Positions 8,185 through 16,359 of a stretch of DNA of 64,000 nucleotides are shown piece after piece. Every line of letters begins with the position of its first letter. The first letter of the stretch is position 1. A model generated the notes under the pieces. The model was given only the letters and a program-made list of their open reading frames with translations, was not told the origin of the DNA and made no database searches. Position numbers and translations under genes: made by a program. The DNA is from Kibdelosporangium sp040675465 (GTDB taxonomy: Bacteria; Actinomycetota; Actinomycetes; Mycobacteriales; Pseudonocardiaceae), in assembly GCF_040675465.1 (NCBI RefSeq), contig NZ_JBFAPA010000007.1, positions 1 through 64,000 on the forward strand, written 5' to 3'.

Positions 8185-9033
8185 TCAGCCTGCCCTTCGA
8201 GCCTTTCCCCGAGAATCGCGAACGGCGGTAGCCGTCAAAACCACGACAACCACAACATACGGCAGCGTCTGGATGAGCTGGGCGGGCACTCCTTCGGTCT
8301 GCAGCCTGGCCTGGCCGGCGTCGAACACCGCGAACAGCAGGCAGGCCAGCGCGGTGGCCCAAGGCCGGGATCTGCCGAAATAGAACGCGGCCAGCGCGAT
8401 GAATCCGCGCCCGGCCACCATGTCCTCGTTGAAAAGGCCGACCTGGCCCAGAACCAGGTGTGCCCCGGCCATTCCGGCCAGCACGCCGGCGAGAACCCCG
8501 GCGGTGTCCCGGATCCGGTTCACCGGCAGGCCGAGCGCGCCCGCCGCGTCGAACCCGTCGCCGGTCGCGCGCAGCCGCAGTCCCGCAGCGGTGTGCCGGA
8601 GTGCCCACGTGATCGCCGGGATCAGCACGATGGCCAGCCAGAACAACGGATCCATGCCGAGGATCTCCGGCAGCGGGTCCAGGCCGTTGACCCGCAGCGT
8701 TCCCGACACGTCGAAGACGCTGCGCAGCAGGTAGCCGATCAGGCCGCTGATGACGATGGTGAACCCGAGACCGGCGATGATCTCGTTGGCGCCCAGCCTC
8801 GTGATGCACAACGACATCAACAACCCCAACAGTCCGCCCGTCGCCCCGGCCGCGAGCGTGCCGAGGAACCAGCCCTGCTGCGACACGATCGCGCCGATCA
8901 GCGCGCCGCCGAGCATCTGTCCTTCCAGACCGATGTTCACCACGCCGCTGACGCGGTGCAGCAGGCCACCGAGCGCGGCCAGCACCAAGGGCGTCCACAG
9001 CAGCAACGAGGAATGCAGCAGGCCCTGGATCAC
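8185..9033 (-). CDS. nucleoside ABC transporter permease (second subunit)
   Basis: A 282-residue polytopic membrane protein of the BPD_transp_2 / RbsC-YufQ type, with about eight to ten hydrophobic segments. The family segment VNIGLEGQMLGGALIGAIVS is present, as are LGANEIIAGLGFTIVISG and VAGRGFIALAAFYFGR. It pairs with the adjacent permease as the transmembrane channel of a BMP-type importer for nucleosides. The GTG start at 9033 overlaps the preceding TGA (GTGA) and has GGAGG five bases upstream. That excludes longer in-frame starts inside the neighbouring gene. Confidence 0.9.
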   Translation of the reverse strand: MIQGLLHSSLLLWTPLVLAALGGLLHRVSGVVNIGLEGQMLGGALIGAIVSQQGWFLGTLAAGATGGLLGLLMSLCITRLGANEIIAGLGFTIVISGLIGYLLRSVFDVSGTLRVNGLDPLPEILGMDPLFWLAIVLIPAITWALRHTAAGLRLRATGDGFDAAGALGLPVNRIRDTAGVLAGVLAGMAGAHLVLGQVGLFNEDMVAGRGFIALAAFYFGRSRPWATALACLLFAVFDAGQARLQTEGVPAQLIQTLPYVVVVVVLTATAVRDSRGKARRAG

Positions 9034-10037
9034 CGCTGCCTCCACAACCGGATCACCGCGAAGATCATCACCGTGCCGGACAACACATCCACGATGTCCA
9101 GCGGGATGTCGCTGAACAGCTGGGCGGTGGTGCCCGCCGAGGCCAGCGCGCCGAACAGGATCGCGCCGACCACGACGCCGATCGCGCTGTTGCGCCCGAT
9201 CAGCGCCACGGCGATGCCGGTAAAGCCGTAACCAGGCGAAAAGCCGTCGACGAACCGGTGCACGATGCCCAGGGCGTGGGTGGCGCCGCCGAGCCCGGCG
9301 ATCGCGCCGGAAAGCAGCATCGACACGATGATCACACGACTGGTGTTGATTCCTTGTGCCGCGGCGAATCGCGCGTTGAGGCCGGTCTGGCGCAGCTCGT
9401 AGCCGAGCATCGACAACCGGATCCACGCGGCATACCCGCCGGTCAGGATCAGTCCAATGAGGACACCGGAGGTCAATGCGTAGGGCGGCAGCAGGTCGGG
9501 CAGCCAGTTCGGTTGCGGGATCAGCGGTGTCGCCGAGTTCGCGACGCCCCTGGCCTGCAGGAACGAGGTCACCAGCCAGCCGGTCAGCCCGGTGACCACG
9601 AAGTTGAACATCAACGTGGTCACCACCTCGTCGACGTTCCAGCGCGCCTTCAACCAGCCGGGAACCGCGCTGACCGCGACACCCGCGGCCGCTCCGGCCA
9701 GCATCGCCACCGGAATCGCCAGCGGGCCAGGCATTTTCGCGGCCACGGTCGCGGTGACCAGGCCGCCCATGATGAAGCCGCCCTCGACACCGACGTTGAA
9801 CACGCCCGCGCGGAACGCGATCGCCGTGGCCAGGCCAGTGAACAGCAGGGGAGTCGCGGAGGACAGCGTGGATGCGATCCGGTCGGTGCCGCCGAACGCC
9901 TCCCGGACCAGCAGCTGGTAGAAGTCGAACGGGTTGTGCCCGGTCGCGAGCAGCACGAACCCGCCGAGCACCAACGCGATGACGAACGGCACCACCGCGC
10001 GCAGCACCGGCTTGACCTGCAGCCGGATCTCGGTCAT
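9030..10037 (-). CDS. nucleoside ABC transporter permease (first subunit)
   Basis: A 335-residue permease of the same superfamily as its downstream partner (YufP-like). A first hydrophobic helix at residues 13-29 is followed by the family segment FNVGVEGGFIMGGLVTATVA (about 81-100) and a C-terminal GYGFTGIAVALIGRNSAIG segment. The ATG at 10037 overlaps the ATPase stop (ATGA). Together with the second permease, the double ATPase and the lipoprotein it makes a complete BMP-type importer. Purine or pyrimidine nucleosides are the usual cargo. Confidence 0.92.
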   Translation of the reverse strand: MTEIRLQVKPVLRAVVPFVIALVLGGFVLLATGHNPFDFYQLLVREAFGGTDRIASTLSSATPLLFTGLATAIAFRAGVFNVGVEGGFIMGGLVTATVAAKMPGPLAIPVAMLAGAAAGVAVSAVPGWLKARWNVDEVVTTLMFNFVVTGLTGWLVTSFLQARGVANSATPLIPQPNWLPDLLPPYALTSGVLIGLILTGGYAAWIRLSMLGYELRQTGLNARFAAAQGINTSRVIIVSMLLSGAIAGLGGATHALGIVHRFVDGFSPGYGFTGIAVALIGRNSAIGVVVGAILFGALASAGTTAQLFSDIPLDIVDVLSGTVMIFAVIRLWRQR

Positions 10038-11500
10038 GGACGCCGTCCGAGCATCAGGTCGCCGACCGCGGCGCGGCTTTCCGGGCCACCGGGCACCTCA
10101 CCGGCGACCTCGCCGCGGTGCAGCACGATCACCCGGTCGCTCAACGACAACAGCTCATCGAGTTGTTCGGAGACCAGCAGGATGCCGGACCCGTGATCGC
10201 GAAGTTCCCTCAACCGGGTGTGGATGTACGACTCACCGAGGACATCCACCCCTCGGGTGGGACCGGCGGCTACCAGGAGTGGCGGCTTGCGGTCGAGTTC
10301 CCGGCCGATGATCAGGCGTTGCTGGTTGCCGCCGGACAATGTCCGCACCGGCGCCGAAGTCTTTCCGTGGCGCACCGAATAGCCGGTGAGGATCCGTTCG
10401 ACCTGACTGCGAACGCGCGCCGGGGACAGCCAGCCGAAGTTCCCGAGCGTGCGATGGGTTCCGGCGATTGTGTTGTCGGTCAGCGAGGCATCGAGCGCCA
10501 GGCCTTCGGTGTGCCGGTCACCGGAAACGTAACCGAGCCCCGCGGCCCGGCGGCGAGCCACCGAGAAACCGGAGATGTCCTTGCCGGACAGGGAAATCCG
10601 GCCGGGCGCGGGGCGCAGGCCGACGATTCGCTCGACGAGTTCCTCCTGGCCGTTGCCGGCCACGCCGGCGATACCGACGATCTCCCCGGAATGAACGGTC
10701 AGCGAAATCCCGGCCAGGTCGTCGACGGCCAGCACCGGATCGCCGATCTCGGCGGAAGACGGGAACTCGCCGGACCCGACATGCTCACCGACCACCGAAG
10801 TCACCAGCTCGTCCCGGGAAAACCCGGTGGCGGGGCGGGTGTCGACGACTTCGCCGTGCCGCAGAACGGTGATGACGTCCGCCACGGCCAGAACTTCGTC
10901 GAGTTTGTGGCTGATGAAAACAACGGTCCGGCCCGCGTCCCGCAGGCCGCGCAACAACCGCAACAGCTCGGTCACCTGAGCGGGCGCGAGAGCGGCGGTC
11001 GGCTCGTCCAGAATAAGAACGTCGGCACCCCGCCGGAGCGCCCGCAAGATCTCCACCTGCTGGCGCACGCTCACCGAAACATCGGCCGCCAGACAATCCC
11101 ACGGCACCTCGACACCGGCCGTGGAGGCCAGTTCGTCCGCGGATTTCCGGGCCTCGGTCCAGTCGATCCGCAGGCCCTTGCGCGGCTCCGAGCCGAGCAC
11201 GAGGTTCTCCAGCAGGGAAAGCGACCGGATCATCGCCAGTTCCTGTTGCACCAGCCCGATTCCCCGGGCGATCCCGTCCGCCGGGCCGCGCAGCCGGACC
11301 GGGGTGGAATCGATCACCACGGTGCCGGAGTCGGGCTGATCCAGGCCGTAAAGAATCCGCATTAATGTGGTTTTGCCGGCGCCGTTCTCCCCGACGACGG
11401 CATGCACCGTTCCGGCCGCGACCGAAAGGGTGACGCGGGAGTTCGCCCGAACGGCACCGAATGCCCGCGAGACCTCCCGCGCCCCCAGCCGGATCGTCAT
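10034..11500 (-). CDS. nucleoside ABC transporter ATP-binding protein (tandem domains)
   Basis: About 488 residues with two ABC domains. The first has Walker A GENGAGKTT, a degenerate signature (VSVSVRQQVEIL) and Walker B DVLILDEPTAAL. The second has a degenerate Walker A (GVAGNGQEELVERIVG) and signature LSGGNQQRLIIGREL, but lacks a canonical Asp-Glu (LLVAAGPTRGVD). This asymmetry is typical of RbsA/YufO-type proteins. The ATG at 11500 overlaps the lipoprotein stop (ATGA); an upstream in-frame ATG at 11542 would lie inside the lipoprotein gene. It energises the two permeases encoded next. Confidence 0.92.
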   Translation of the reverse strand: MTIRLGAREVSRAFGAVRANSRVTLSVAAGTVHAVVGENGAGKTTLMRILYGLDQPDSGTVVIDSTPVRLRGPADGIARGIGLVQQELAMIRSLSLLENLVLGSEPRKGLRIDWTEARKSADELASTAGVEVPWDCLAADVSVSVRQQVEILRALRRGADVLILDEPTAALAPAQVTELLRLLRGLRDAGRTVVFISHKLDEVLAVADVITVLRHGEVVDTRPATGFSRDELVTSVVGEHVGSGEFPSSAEIGDPVLAVDDLAGISLTVHSGEIVGIAGVAGNGQEELVERIVGLRPAPGRISLSGKDISGFSVARRRAAGLGYVSGDRHTEGLALDASLTDNTIAGTHRTLGNFGWLSPARVRSQVERILTGYSVRHGKTSAPVRTLSGGNQQRLIIGRELDRKPPLLVAAGPTRGVDVLGESYIHTRLRELRDHGSGILLVSEQLDELLSLSDRVIVLHRGEVAGEVPGGPESRAAVGDLMLGRRP

Positions 11501-12558
11501 CCCGTCAGCCAGGACGGATAACCCTGGTCGATCACGTTCCACACCTTCAGCTGACCCGAGATGATCTTCTGCTTCAGGTCGGCCACCTTGGCCTGGATCG
11601 CCTCGGGGATCTCCTTGCGGGTGAACTCGAAGTCGGTCAGGCCCACGCCGCCCTCGGCCAGGCCGAGCGTGATCGTCGTGCCGCCGGGGAACTTGCCGTC
11701 TGCGTACAGCTCGATCACCTTGCGCACGGCCAGATCGGTCCGCTTGAGCACGCTGGTCAGCACGAACCCGGGAGCCAGCTTGTCCTGGTTGTCGTCGACG
11801 CCGATGGCGTAGTGGTTGTTCTTCTTCGCCGACTGGATCACGCCCGCGCCGGTCCCGCCCGCCACCGAGTACACGATGTCCGCGCCCTGCTGGAACATGG
11901 TGTCGGCCAGCTGCTGGCCCTTGTTCGGGTCACCGAAGGAGTTGCTGTACGCGGTGAGCACCTCGACGCTGGGGTCGGCTTCGTGCGCGCCCTGGATGTA
12001 GCCGGACAGGAACTTGTCGATGCCGACCGACTTGGTGCCGCCGATCACGCCGATCTTCTTGTCCGCGTTGATCTTCGGGTTACCGGTCTGGGTGGTCATC
12101 AACGCCGCCAGCGCACCGGCGAGGTAGGACGAGTCGTGCTCGTTGAACAGCACCGACGCGATGTTCGAACCGTTGATCTTGTTGTTCAGGAACACCCAGC
12201 TGACCTGCGGGTAGGCCTGCGCGATGGCAGGCAGGATCTCGCCGTGCGAGAATTCCAGGTCGATCACCAGCCCGACGCCCGAGGTGCCGGCCCGGCGCAG
12301 CAGCGGTTCGCCCTGCGCGACCACGTCGGCCGACTCGATGGTCTGCCCCTCGAGCCCCTTCTCCTGGTTCGCCGCTTTGAATCCGGACATGGCGAGGTCG
12401 TTGTACGACTCGTCGCCGAGGCCGCCCTGCGCGATCACGATGGCGACCTTCTTGTTCGCCGCCGCGGCGGAGGGCGGGGCGGATGTCCCCGACGACCCAC
12501 AGGCCGCCACGAGCGACAGCACCGACAGCAGGCTTAACGAGACCAGACGGGTTCGCAT
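11497..12558 (-). CDS. BMP-family nucleoside-binding lipoprotein
   Basis: A 353-residue substrate-binding lipoprotein. A short signal peptide ends in the lipobox LVAAC at about residue 20, followed by a Ser/Ala-rich linker. The BMP/Med (PnrA-like) fold follows, with VAIVIAQGGLGDESYNDLAM, VLFNEHDSSYLAGALAAL, IGVIGGTKSVGIDKFLSGYI and YAIGVDDNQD. PnrA-type proteins bind purine and pyrimidine nucleosides. The ATG at 12558 is chosen because it begins the signal peptide; no strong ribosome-binding site precedes it. It is the first gene of the importer operon and should be the most highly expressed. Confidence 0.92.
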   Translation of the reverse strand: MRTRLVSLSLLSVLSLVAACGSSGTSAPPSAAAANKKVAIVIAQGGLGDESYNDLAMSGFKAANQEKGLEGQTIESADVVAQGEPLLRRAGTSGVGLVIDLEFSHGEILPAIAQAYPQVSWVFLNNKINGSNIASVLFNEHDSSYLAGALAALMTTQTGNPKINADKKIGVIGGTKSVGIDKFLSGYIQGAHEADPSVEVLTAYSNSFGDPNKGQQLADTMFQQGADIVYSVAGGTGAGVIQSAKKNNHYAIGVDDNQDKLAPGFVLTSVLKRTDLAVRKVIELYADGKFPGGTTITLGLAEGGVGLTDFEFTRKEIPEAIQAKVADLKQKIISGQLKVWNVIDQGYPSWLTG

Positions 12559-12648
12559 AGTCCCGGAACTTACACCGACGGTATTCACACCGAGACTCCC
12601 CTTGTTGGCAATGGCCAGCAAGGGGAGCGATGTTTTGTCGGAACTCTC

Positions 12649-12671
12649 GTGCGATTTCCGGGAAATCGCAC
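12649..12671 (-). terminator. terminator hairpin after fabF
   Basis: GTGCGATTT (12649-12657) pairs with AAATCGCAC (12663-12671) around a 5-nt loop in the 128-bp gap between the end of fabF and the start of the BMP operon. It probably ends the fatty-acid operon transcript. The U-tract on the minus strand is weak. Confidence 0.55.
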
Positions 12672-12686
12672 ATGCGTGCGAACTCG

Positions 12687-13916
12687 TCAGGCGGAGGTGA
12701 AGGCCAGTGCGACGTTGTGCCCGCCGAACCCGAACGAGTCGTTCACGGCGGCCTTCAGGTCCATCTTGCGGGGCTGCCCGGCCACGACCTCCTGGGAGAC
12801 ACCGGGGTCGACGGTTTCCAGGTTGAGCGTCGCGGGCACCACACTGTCCTGAATGGACAGAACGGTGACCAGCGCCTCGATCGCGCCCGCGGCGCCGAGC
12901 GTGTGACCGAGCGCGCCCTTGGGCGCGGTCAGCACCGGGTGCTCGCCGATCGCCTTGCGGATCGCGATGGTCTCGGTGACGTCACCGACCACAGTGGACG
13001 TCGCGTGGCAGTTGACGTGCCCGACGTCGGCGGGGTCGATGCCGCCGGTGCGCAGCGCGGTGCTGATCGCCCTGGCCTGGCCGGAACCCTCCGGGTCCGG
13101 CGCGGTGATGTGGTAGCCGTCGGAGCTGGTGCCCACGCCCGCGAGCCGCGCGTAGATCTTCGCGCCGCGCGCCCTGGCGTGCTCCTCCAGTTCCAGCACC
13201 AGGATCCCGGCGCCCTCGCCCAGCACGAAGCCGTCCCGGTGGATGTCGAACGGGCGGGAGGCCTTGTCCGGCTCGTCGTTGCGCGTGCTCATGGTGCGCG
13301 CCTGGCAGAACCCGGCCATGGTGATGCCGGCGATCGCGGCCTCCGCGCCACCGGCCACGACCACGTCCGCCTCGCCCGACTTGAGCATCCGGTACGCCCA
13401 GGCGATCGCCTCGGCGCCGGACGCGCAGGCGGACACCGGGGCGTGCACCCCGGCGCGGGCCTTCAGTTCGATGCCGACGTGCGCCGCCGGCCCGTTGGGC
13501 ATCAGCATCGGGACGGTCAGCGGTGAGACCTTGCGCAGCCCGGGACCCTCCAGCAGGTCGTCCTGGTTGAGCAGGGTGGACGCGCCGCCGATGCCGGTGC
13601 CGATGATCACCGCGAGCCGCTCGGGGTCCACGGCGCCCTCGTCGAGCCCCGAGTCCTTCCACGCCTCCCGCGACGCGATGACCGCGACCTGCTCGCAGCG
13701 GTCCAGCCTGCGGGCCTCTACCCGGGGCAGCACCTCGGTCGGGTCGACGGCGAGGGTGGCGGCGATCCGGGTGGGCAGATCGAAGTCGGCCACCCACTGT
13801 GCGTCCAAAGTGGACACACCGCTGCGACCAGCCAGCATCGCGTCCCATGTGGACGCGACGTCGCCGCCGAGCGGTGTGGTCGCGCCCAGTCCGGTGATGA
13901 CGATGTCGTTGCTCAT
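12687..13916 (-). CDS. fabF: beta-ketoacyl-ACP synthase II
   Basis: A 409-residue condensing enzyme that elongates acyl-ACP with malonyl-ACP in type II fatty-acid synthesis. The Cys-His-His triad is complete: VSACASGAEA (Cys, about 167), NCHATSTVVGD (His, about 304) and KGALGHTLGAAGA (His, about 339). Length and the N-terminal VVITGLG-like start (IVITGLGATTPLG) are standard for FabF/KasA. It is the last gene of the fabD-fabH-acp-fabF cluster, the order found in Streptomyces. In mycobacteria the equivalent gene (kasA) extends long meromycolate chains, but nothing here shows that this genome makes mycolates. Confidence 0.95.
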   Translation of the reverse strand: MSNDIVITGLGATTPLGGDVASTWDAMLAGRSGVSTLDAQWVADFDLPTRIAATLAVDPTEVLPRVEARRLDRCEQVAVIASREAWKDSGLDEGAVDPERLAVIIGTGIGGASTLLNQDDLLEGPGLRKVSPLTVPMLMPNGPAAHVGIELKARAGVHAPVSACASGAEAIAWAYRMLKSGEADVVVAGGAEAAIAGITMAGFCQARTMSTRNDEPDKASRPFDIHRDGFVLGEGAGILVLELEEHARARGAKIYARLAGVGTSSDGYHITAPDPEGSGQARAISTALRTGGIDPADVGHVNCHATSTVVGDVTETIAIRKAIGEHPVLTAPKGALGHTLGAAGAIEALVTVLSIQDSVVPATLNLETVDPGVSQEVVAGQPRKMDLKAAVNDSFGFGGHNVALAFTSA

Positions 13917-13994
13917 TACTTCCTTCTCCGCCCTTGGTCCCGGTCCGACGCCGCCTCGCCTAGCTGGCTGGTCCGGCGGTCGCGTCGGCTCCTG

Positions 13995-14237
13995 TCACAC
14001 GCTGTTCTTGCTGATGTAGTCGACCGCGTCGCCGACCGTCTTGAGGTTCGCCAGCTCGTCGTCCGGGATCTTGACCCCGAACTTGTCCTCGGCCTGCACG
14101 GCGATCTCCACCATGGACAGCGAGTCGATGTCCAGGTCGTCCACGAAGGACTTGTCGACGGTGACGTCATCCTTGGCCACGCCGGCGACCTCTTCCACGA
14201 TGTCGGCCAGGCCGTCCAGGATTTCCTCGTTCGCCAT
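13995..14237 (-). CDS. acpP: acyl carrier protein
   Basis: An 80-residue acyl carrier protein with the phosphopantetheine attachment Ser in DIDSLSMVEI (about residue 41). The C-terminus is short (ISKNSV), as in Streptomyces AcpP rather than the longer mycobacterial AcpM. The ATG at 14237 follows an AAAGGGA ribosome-binding site. A 78-bp gap separates it from fabF, and 56 bp separate it from fabH upstream. It carries the growing acyl chain for FabD, FabH and FabF encoded around it. Confidence 0.95.
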   Translation of the reverse strand: MANEEILDGLADIVEEVAGVAKDDVTVDKSFVDDLDIDSLSMVEIAVQAEDKFGVKIPDDELANLKTVGDAVDYISKNSV

Positions 14238-14293
14238 CGAATTCCCTTTCTGTTGCGTCAAATCAACCATCCGGCACACTGCCGGAGGGGAGT

Positions 14294-15271
14294 CTACGGG
14301 CTGATCACGACCTGTCCCGCGTAGGACAGGCCCGCGCCGAACCCGACCATCAGCAGCACGTCACCGGTGCTGACCCGGCCGGCCTTGCGCATGTGGTCCA
14401 GCGCGATCGGGATGGAGGCCGACGAGGTGTTGCCGGTGTAGATGATGTCGTCGGCCACCTCCATCTTCTCCTTGGCGCCGGCCGCGCGCAGCTTCTTGGC
14501 GATCGCCTCGACGATGCGCAGGTTGGCCTGGTGCGGGATGAGAGCGTCCACATCGGACGGCTGCAACCCGGCCAGCTCCAGCGCGCGCAACGCGATCGGC
14601 GCGATCTGGGTGGTGGCCCAGCGGAAGACCGTCTGGCCCTCCTGGTAGATGTACCGGTTGTCCCGGTTGTAGATCATGTCGACCATGTCGCCCGCGCTGC
14701 CCCACGCCACCGGGCCGATGCCCGGCTCGTCGGACGGTCCCACGACCGCGGCGCCCGCGCCGTCGGCGAAGATGATCGCGTTCGCCCGGTCGGTCGCGTC
14801 GACCCAGTCGGTCAGCTTCTCCGCGCCGATCACCAGCACCCGCCCGGCCGAGCCGGAGCGGATCAGGTCGGACGCGGTGGCCAGGGCGTAGCAGAACCCG
14901 GCGCAGGCGGCGTTCAGGTCGAACGCGCCGGCGGCCTTCACCCCGATCCGGTCGGCCACCTGCGCGGCCGCGTTCGGGATCGGCGATGGCATCGTGCAGT
15001 TGGCCACGATCACGGTGTCCAGATCGGACGGCTGCAGCCCGGCGTCCTCGATCGCGCGGCCGCCCGCGGCCACCGCCATGTCCACAAGGGACAGATCGGG
15101 GCCGGCGAACCGGCGCTCGACGATGCCGACCCGGGTGCGGATCCACTCGTCGCTGGTGTCCATCCGCTGCGACAGGTCGTCGTTGGTGACGACCGTGTCC
15201 GGCCGGAAGCTGCCGACACCGAGGATCCGGCTGCCGGCCGGGCCGGTCGAGATGTTGAGCGTACTGCTCAC
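14294..15271 (-). CDS. fabH: beta-ketoacyl-ACP synthase III
   Basis: A 325-residue KAS III that starts fatty-acid chains by condensing an acyl-CoA with malonyl-ACP. The Cys-His-Asn triad is present: LNAACAGFCYALA (Cys, about 121), LIPHQANLRI (His, about 252) and YTGNTSSASIP (Asn, about 282). Presence of FabH between fabD and acp distinguishes this cluster from the mycobacterial kas operon and suggests direct priming with short, perhaps branched, CoA esters. The gene follows fabD with no intervening base. Confidence 0.95.
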   Translation of the reverse strand: MSSTLNISTGPAGSRILGVGSFRPDTVVTNDDLSQRMDTSDEWIRTRVGIVERRFAGPDLSLVDMAVAAGGRAIEDAGLQPSDLDTVIVANCTMPSPIPNAAAQVADRIGVKAAGAFDLNAACAGFCYALATASDLIRSGSAGRVLVIGAEKLTDWVDATDRANAIIFADGAGAAVVGPSDEPGIGPVAWGSAGDMVDMIYNRDNRYIYQEGQTVFRWATTQIAPIALRALELAGLQPSDVDALIPHQANLRIVEAIAKKLRAAGAKEKMEVADDIIYTGNTSSASIPIALDHMRKAGRVSTGDVLLMVGFGAGLSYAGQVVISP

Positions 15272-16189
15272 TTACTTCGCCTCCACGAACTCCGCCAGGG
15301 AGTCCAAGTCCGCCGGGGTCTTGAGCCGCACGCGCGCGACCTCCGGGAGTTCTCGTTTGATCAGGCCGACCAGCGCACCGGCCGGGGGCAGCTCGACGAC
15401 CGCCGTCACGCCACGCGCGCCCAGCGTGGCCATGCACGAGTCCCACCGCACCGGCCGGGTCACCTGGTTCACCAGGCGCTCCAGCGTCTCGGCACCGCTG
15501 CCCACCTCGCCACCGTCGGCGTTGGACAGCAGCGTCCTCACCGGGTCGGCGGTGCTGAGGTGGCTCGCGTACTCGCGGAGCTTCGCCTGCGCGGGCTCCA
15601 TGTAGTGGGTGTGGAACGCGCCGGCCACCTTGAGGGTACGGAACTTCACGCCCTGCGGCAGATCGGTGACCACCTTCTCCAGCGCGGCGAGGTCGCCCGC
15701 GGCGACGATCTGGCCCGCGCCGTTCATGTTGGCCGGCTCCACCCCGTACTCGGTCAGCTTCGCGACCACCTCACCGGGGTCACCGCCGAGGATGGCCGTC
15801 ATGCCGGTGGGGTGCAGCGCGCACGCCGCCGCCATCTCCCGGCCGCGGACCGCGGCCAGACCGACCGCGTCGTCGGCGGTCAGCACGCCCGCGACCGCGG
15901 CCGCGGCGAGCTCGCCGACCGAGTGACCCGCCACGATCGTCTCGGCGGGCAGCTCGAACCGCTTCTCCAGCTCGGCCTGCGCCAGCAGCGCGGCCGCGAC
16001 GACCAGCGGCTGGGTGACCGAGGTGTCGACGATCTCCTCCGCCGTGGCGGTGGTGCCGAGCGTGCGCAGGTCCAGCTTCGCCTGCTCGGACCAGGCCGCG
16101 ATGCGCTCCTCGGCGCCGTCGAGCTCAAGCCACGGGGACAACATGCCTGGTGTCTGGGAGCCCTGGCCGGGCGCGAGTATCGCGATCAC
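15272..16189 (-). CDS. fabD: malonyl-CoA:ACP transacylase
   Basis: A 305-residue transacylase that moves malonyl groups from CoA to ACP. The GQGSQ motif near the N-terminus and the active-site Ser in VAGHSVGELAAAAVAG (about residue 94) are clear, as is the downstream catalytic His in VAGAFHTHYME (about 196). It is first in the fab operon and is preceded by a 170-bp region with a perfect inverted repeat that may be the operator of the adjacent PucR-type regulator. Confidence 0.95.
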   Translation of the reverse strand: MIAILAPGQGSQTPGMLSPWLELDGAEERIAAWSEQAKLDLRTLGTTATAEEIVDTSVTQPLVVAAALLAQAELEKRFELPAETIVAGHSVGELAAAAVAGVLTADDAVGLAAVRGREMAAACALHPTGMTAILGGDPGEVVAKLTEYGVEPANMNGAGQIVAAGDLAALEKVVTDLPQGVKFRTLKVAGAFHTHYMEPAQAKLREYASHLSTADPVRTLLSNADGGEVGSGAETLERLVNQVTRPVRWDSCMATLGARGVTAVVELPPAGALVGLIKRELPEVARVRLKTPADLDSLAEFVEAK

Positions 16190-16256
16190 ACCACCAACTG
16201 AACACTCTGACGACCGAGCATCAGAATGCCGTGAGTTACCAAGTCCCGCCCCGAGA

Positions 16257-16275
16257 TTTGTAGGGTGTCTACAAA
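16257..16275. promoter_or_regulatory. candidate operator of the fab regulator
   Basis: TTTGTAG (16257-16263) and CTACAAA (16269-16275) form a perfect 7-bp inverted repeat with a 5-bp spacer, 68 bp upstream of the fabD start. The A/T-rich ends stand out in a GC-rich region. The flanking gene encodes a MabR/FasR-type regulator; in Mycobacterium and Streptomyces such proteins bind upstream of fabD. Assignment to that protein is inference. Confidence 0.55.
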
Positions 16276-16359
16276 GGTTAACGGCGGATGACCCGCTGAA
16301 ACGCGAAAACGTTGTCGACGTGAACAGGGGTCACTTTTACCGGACAAGCGTTATCTGTG

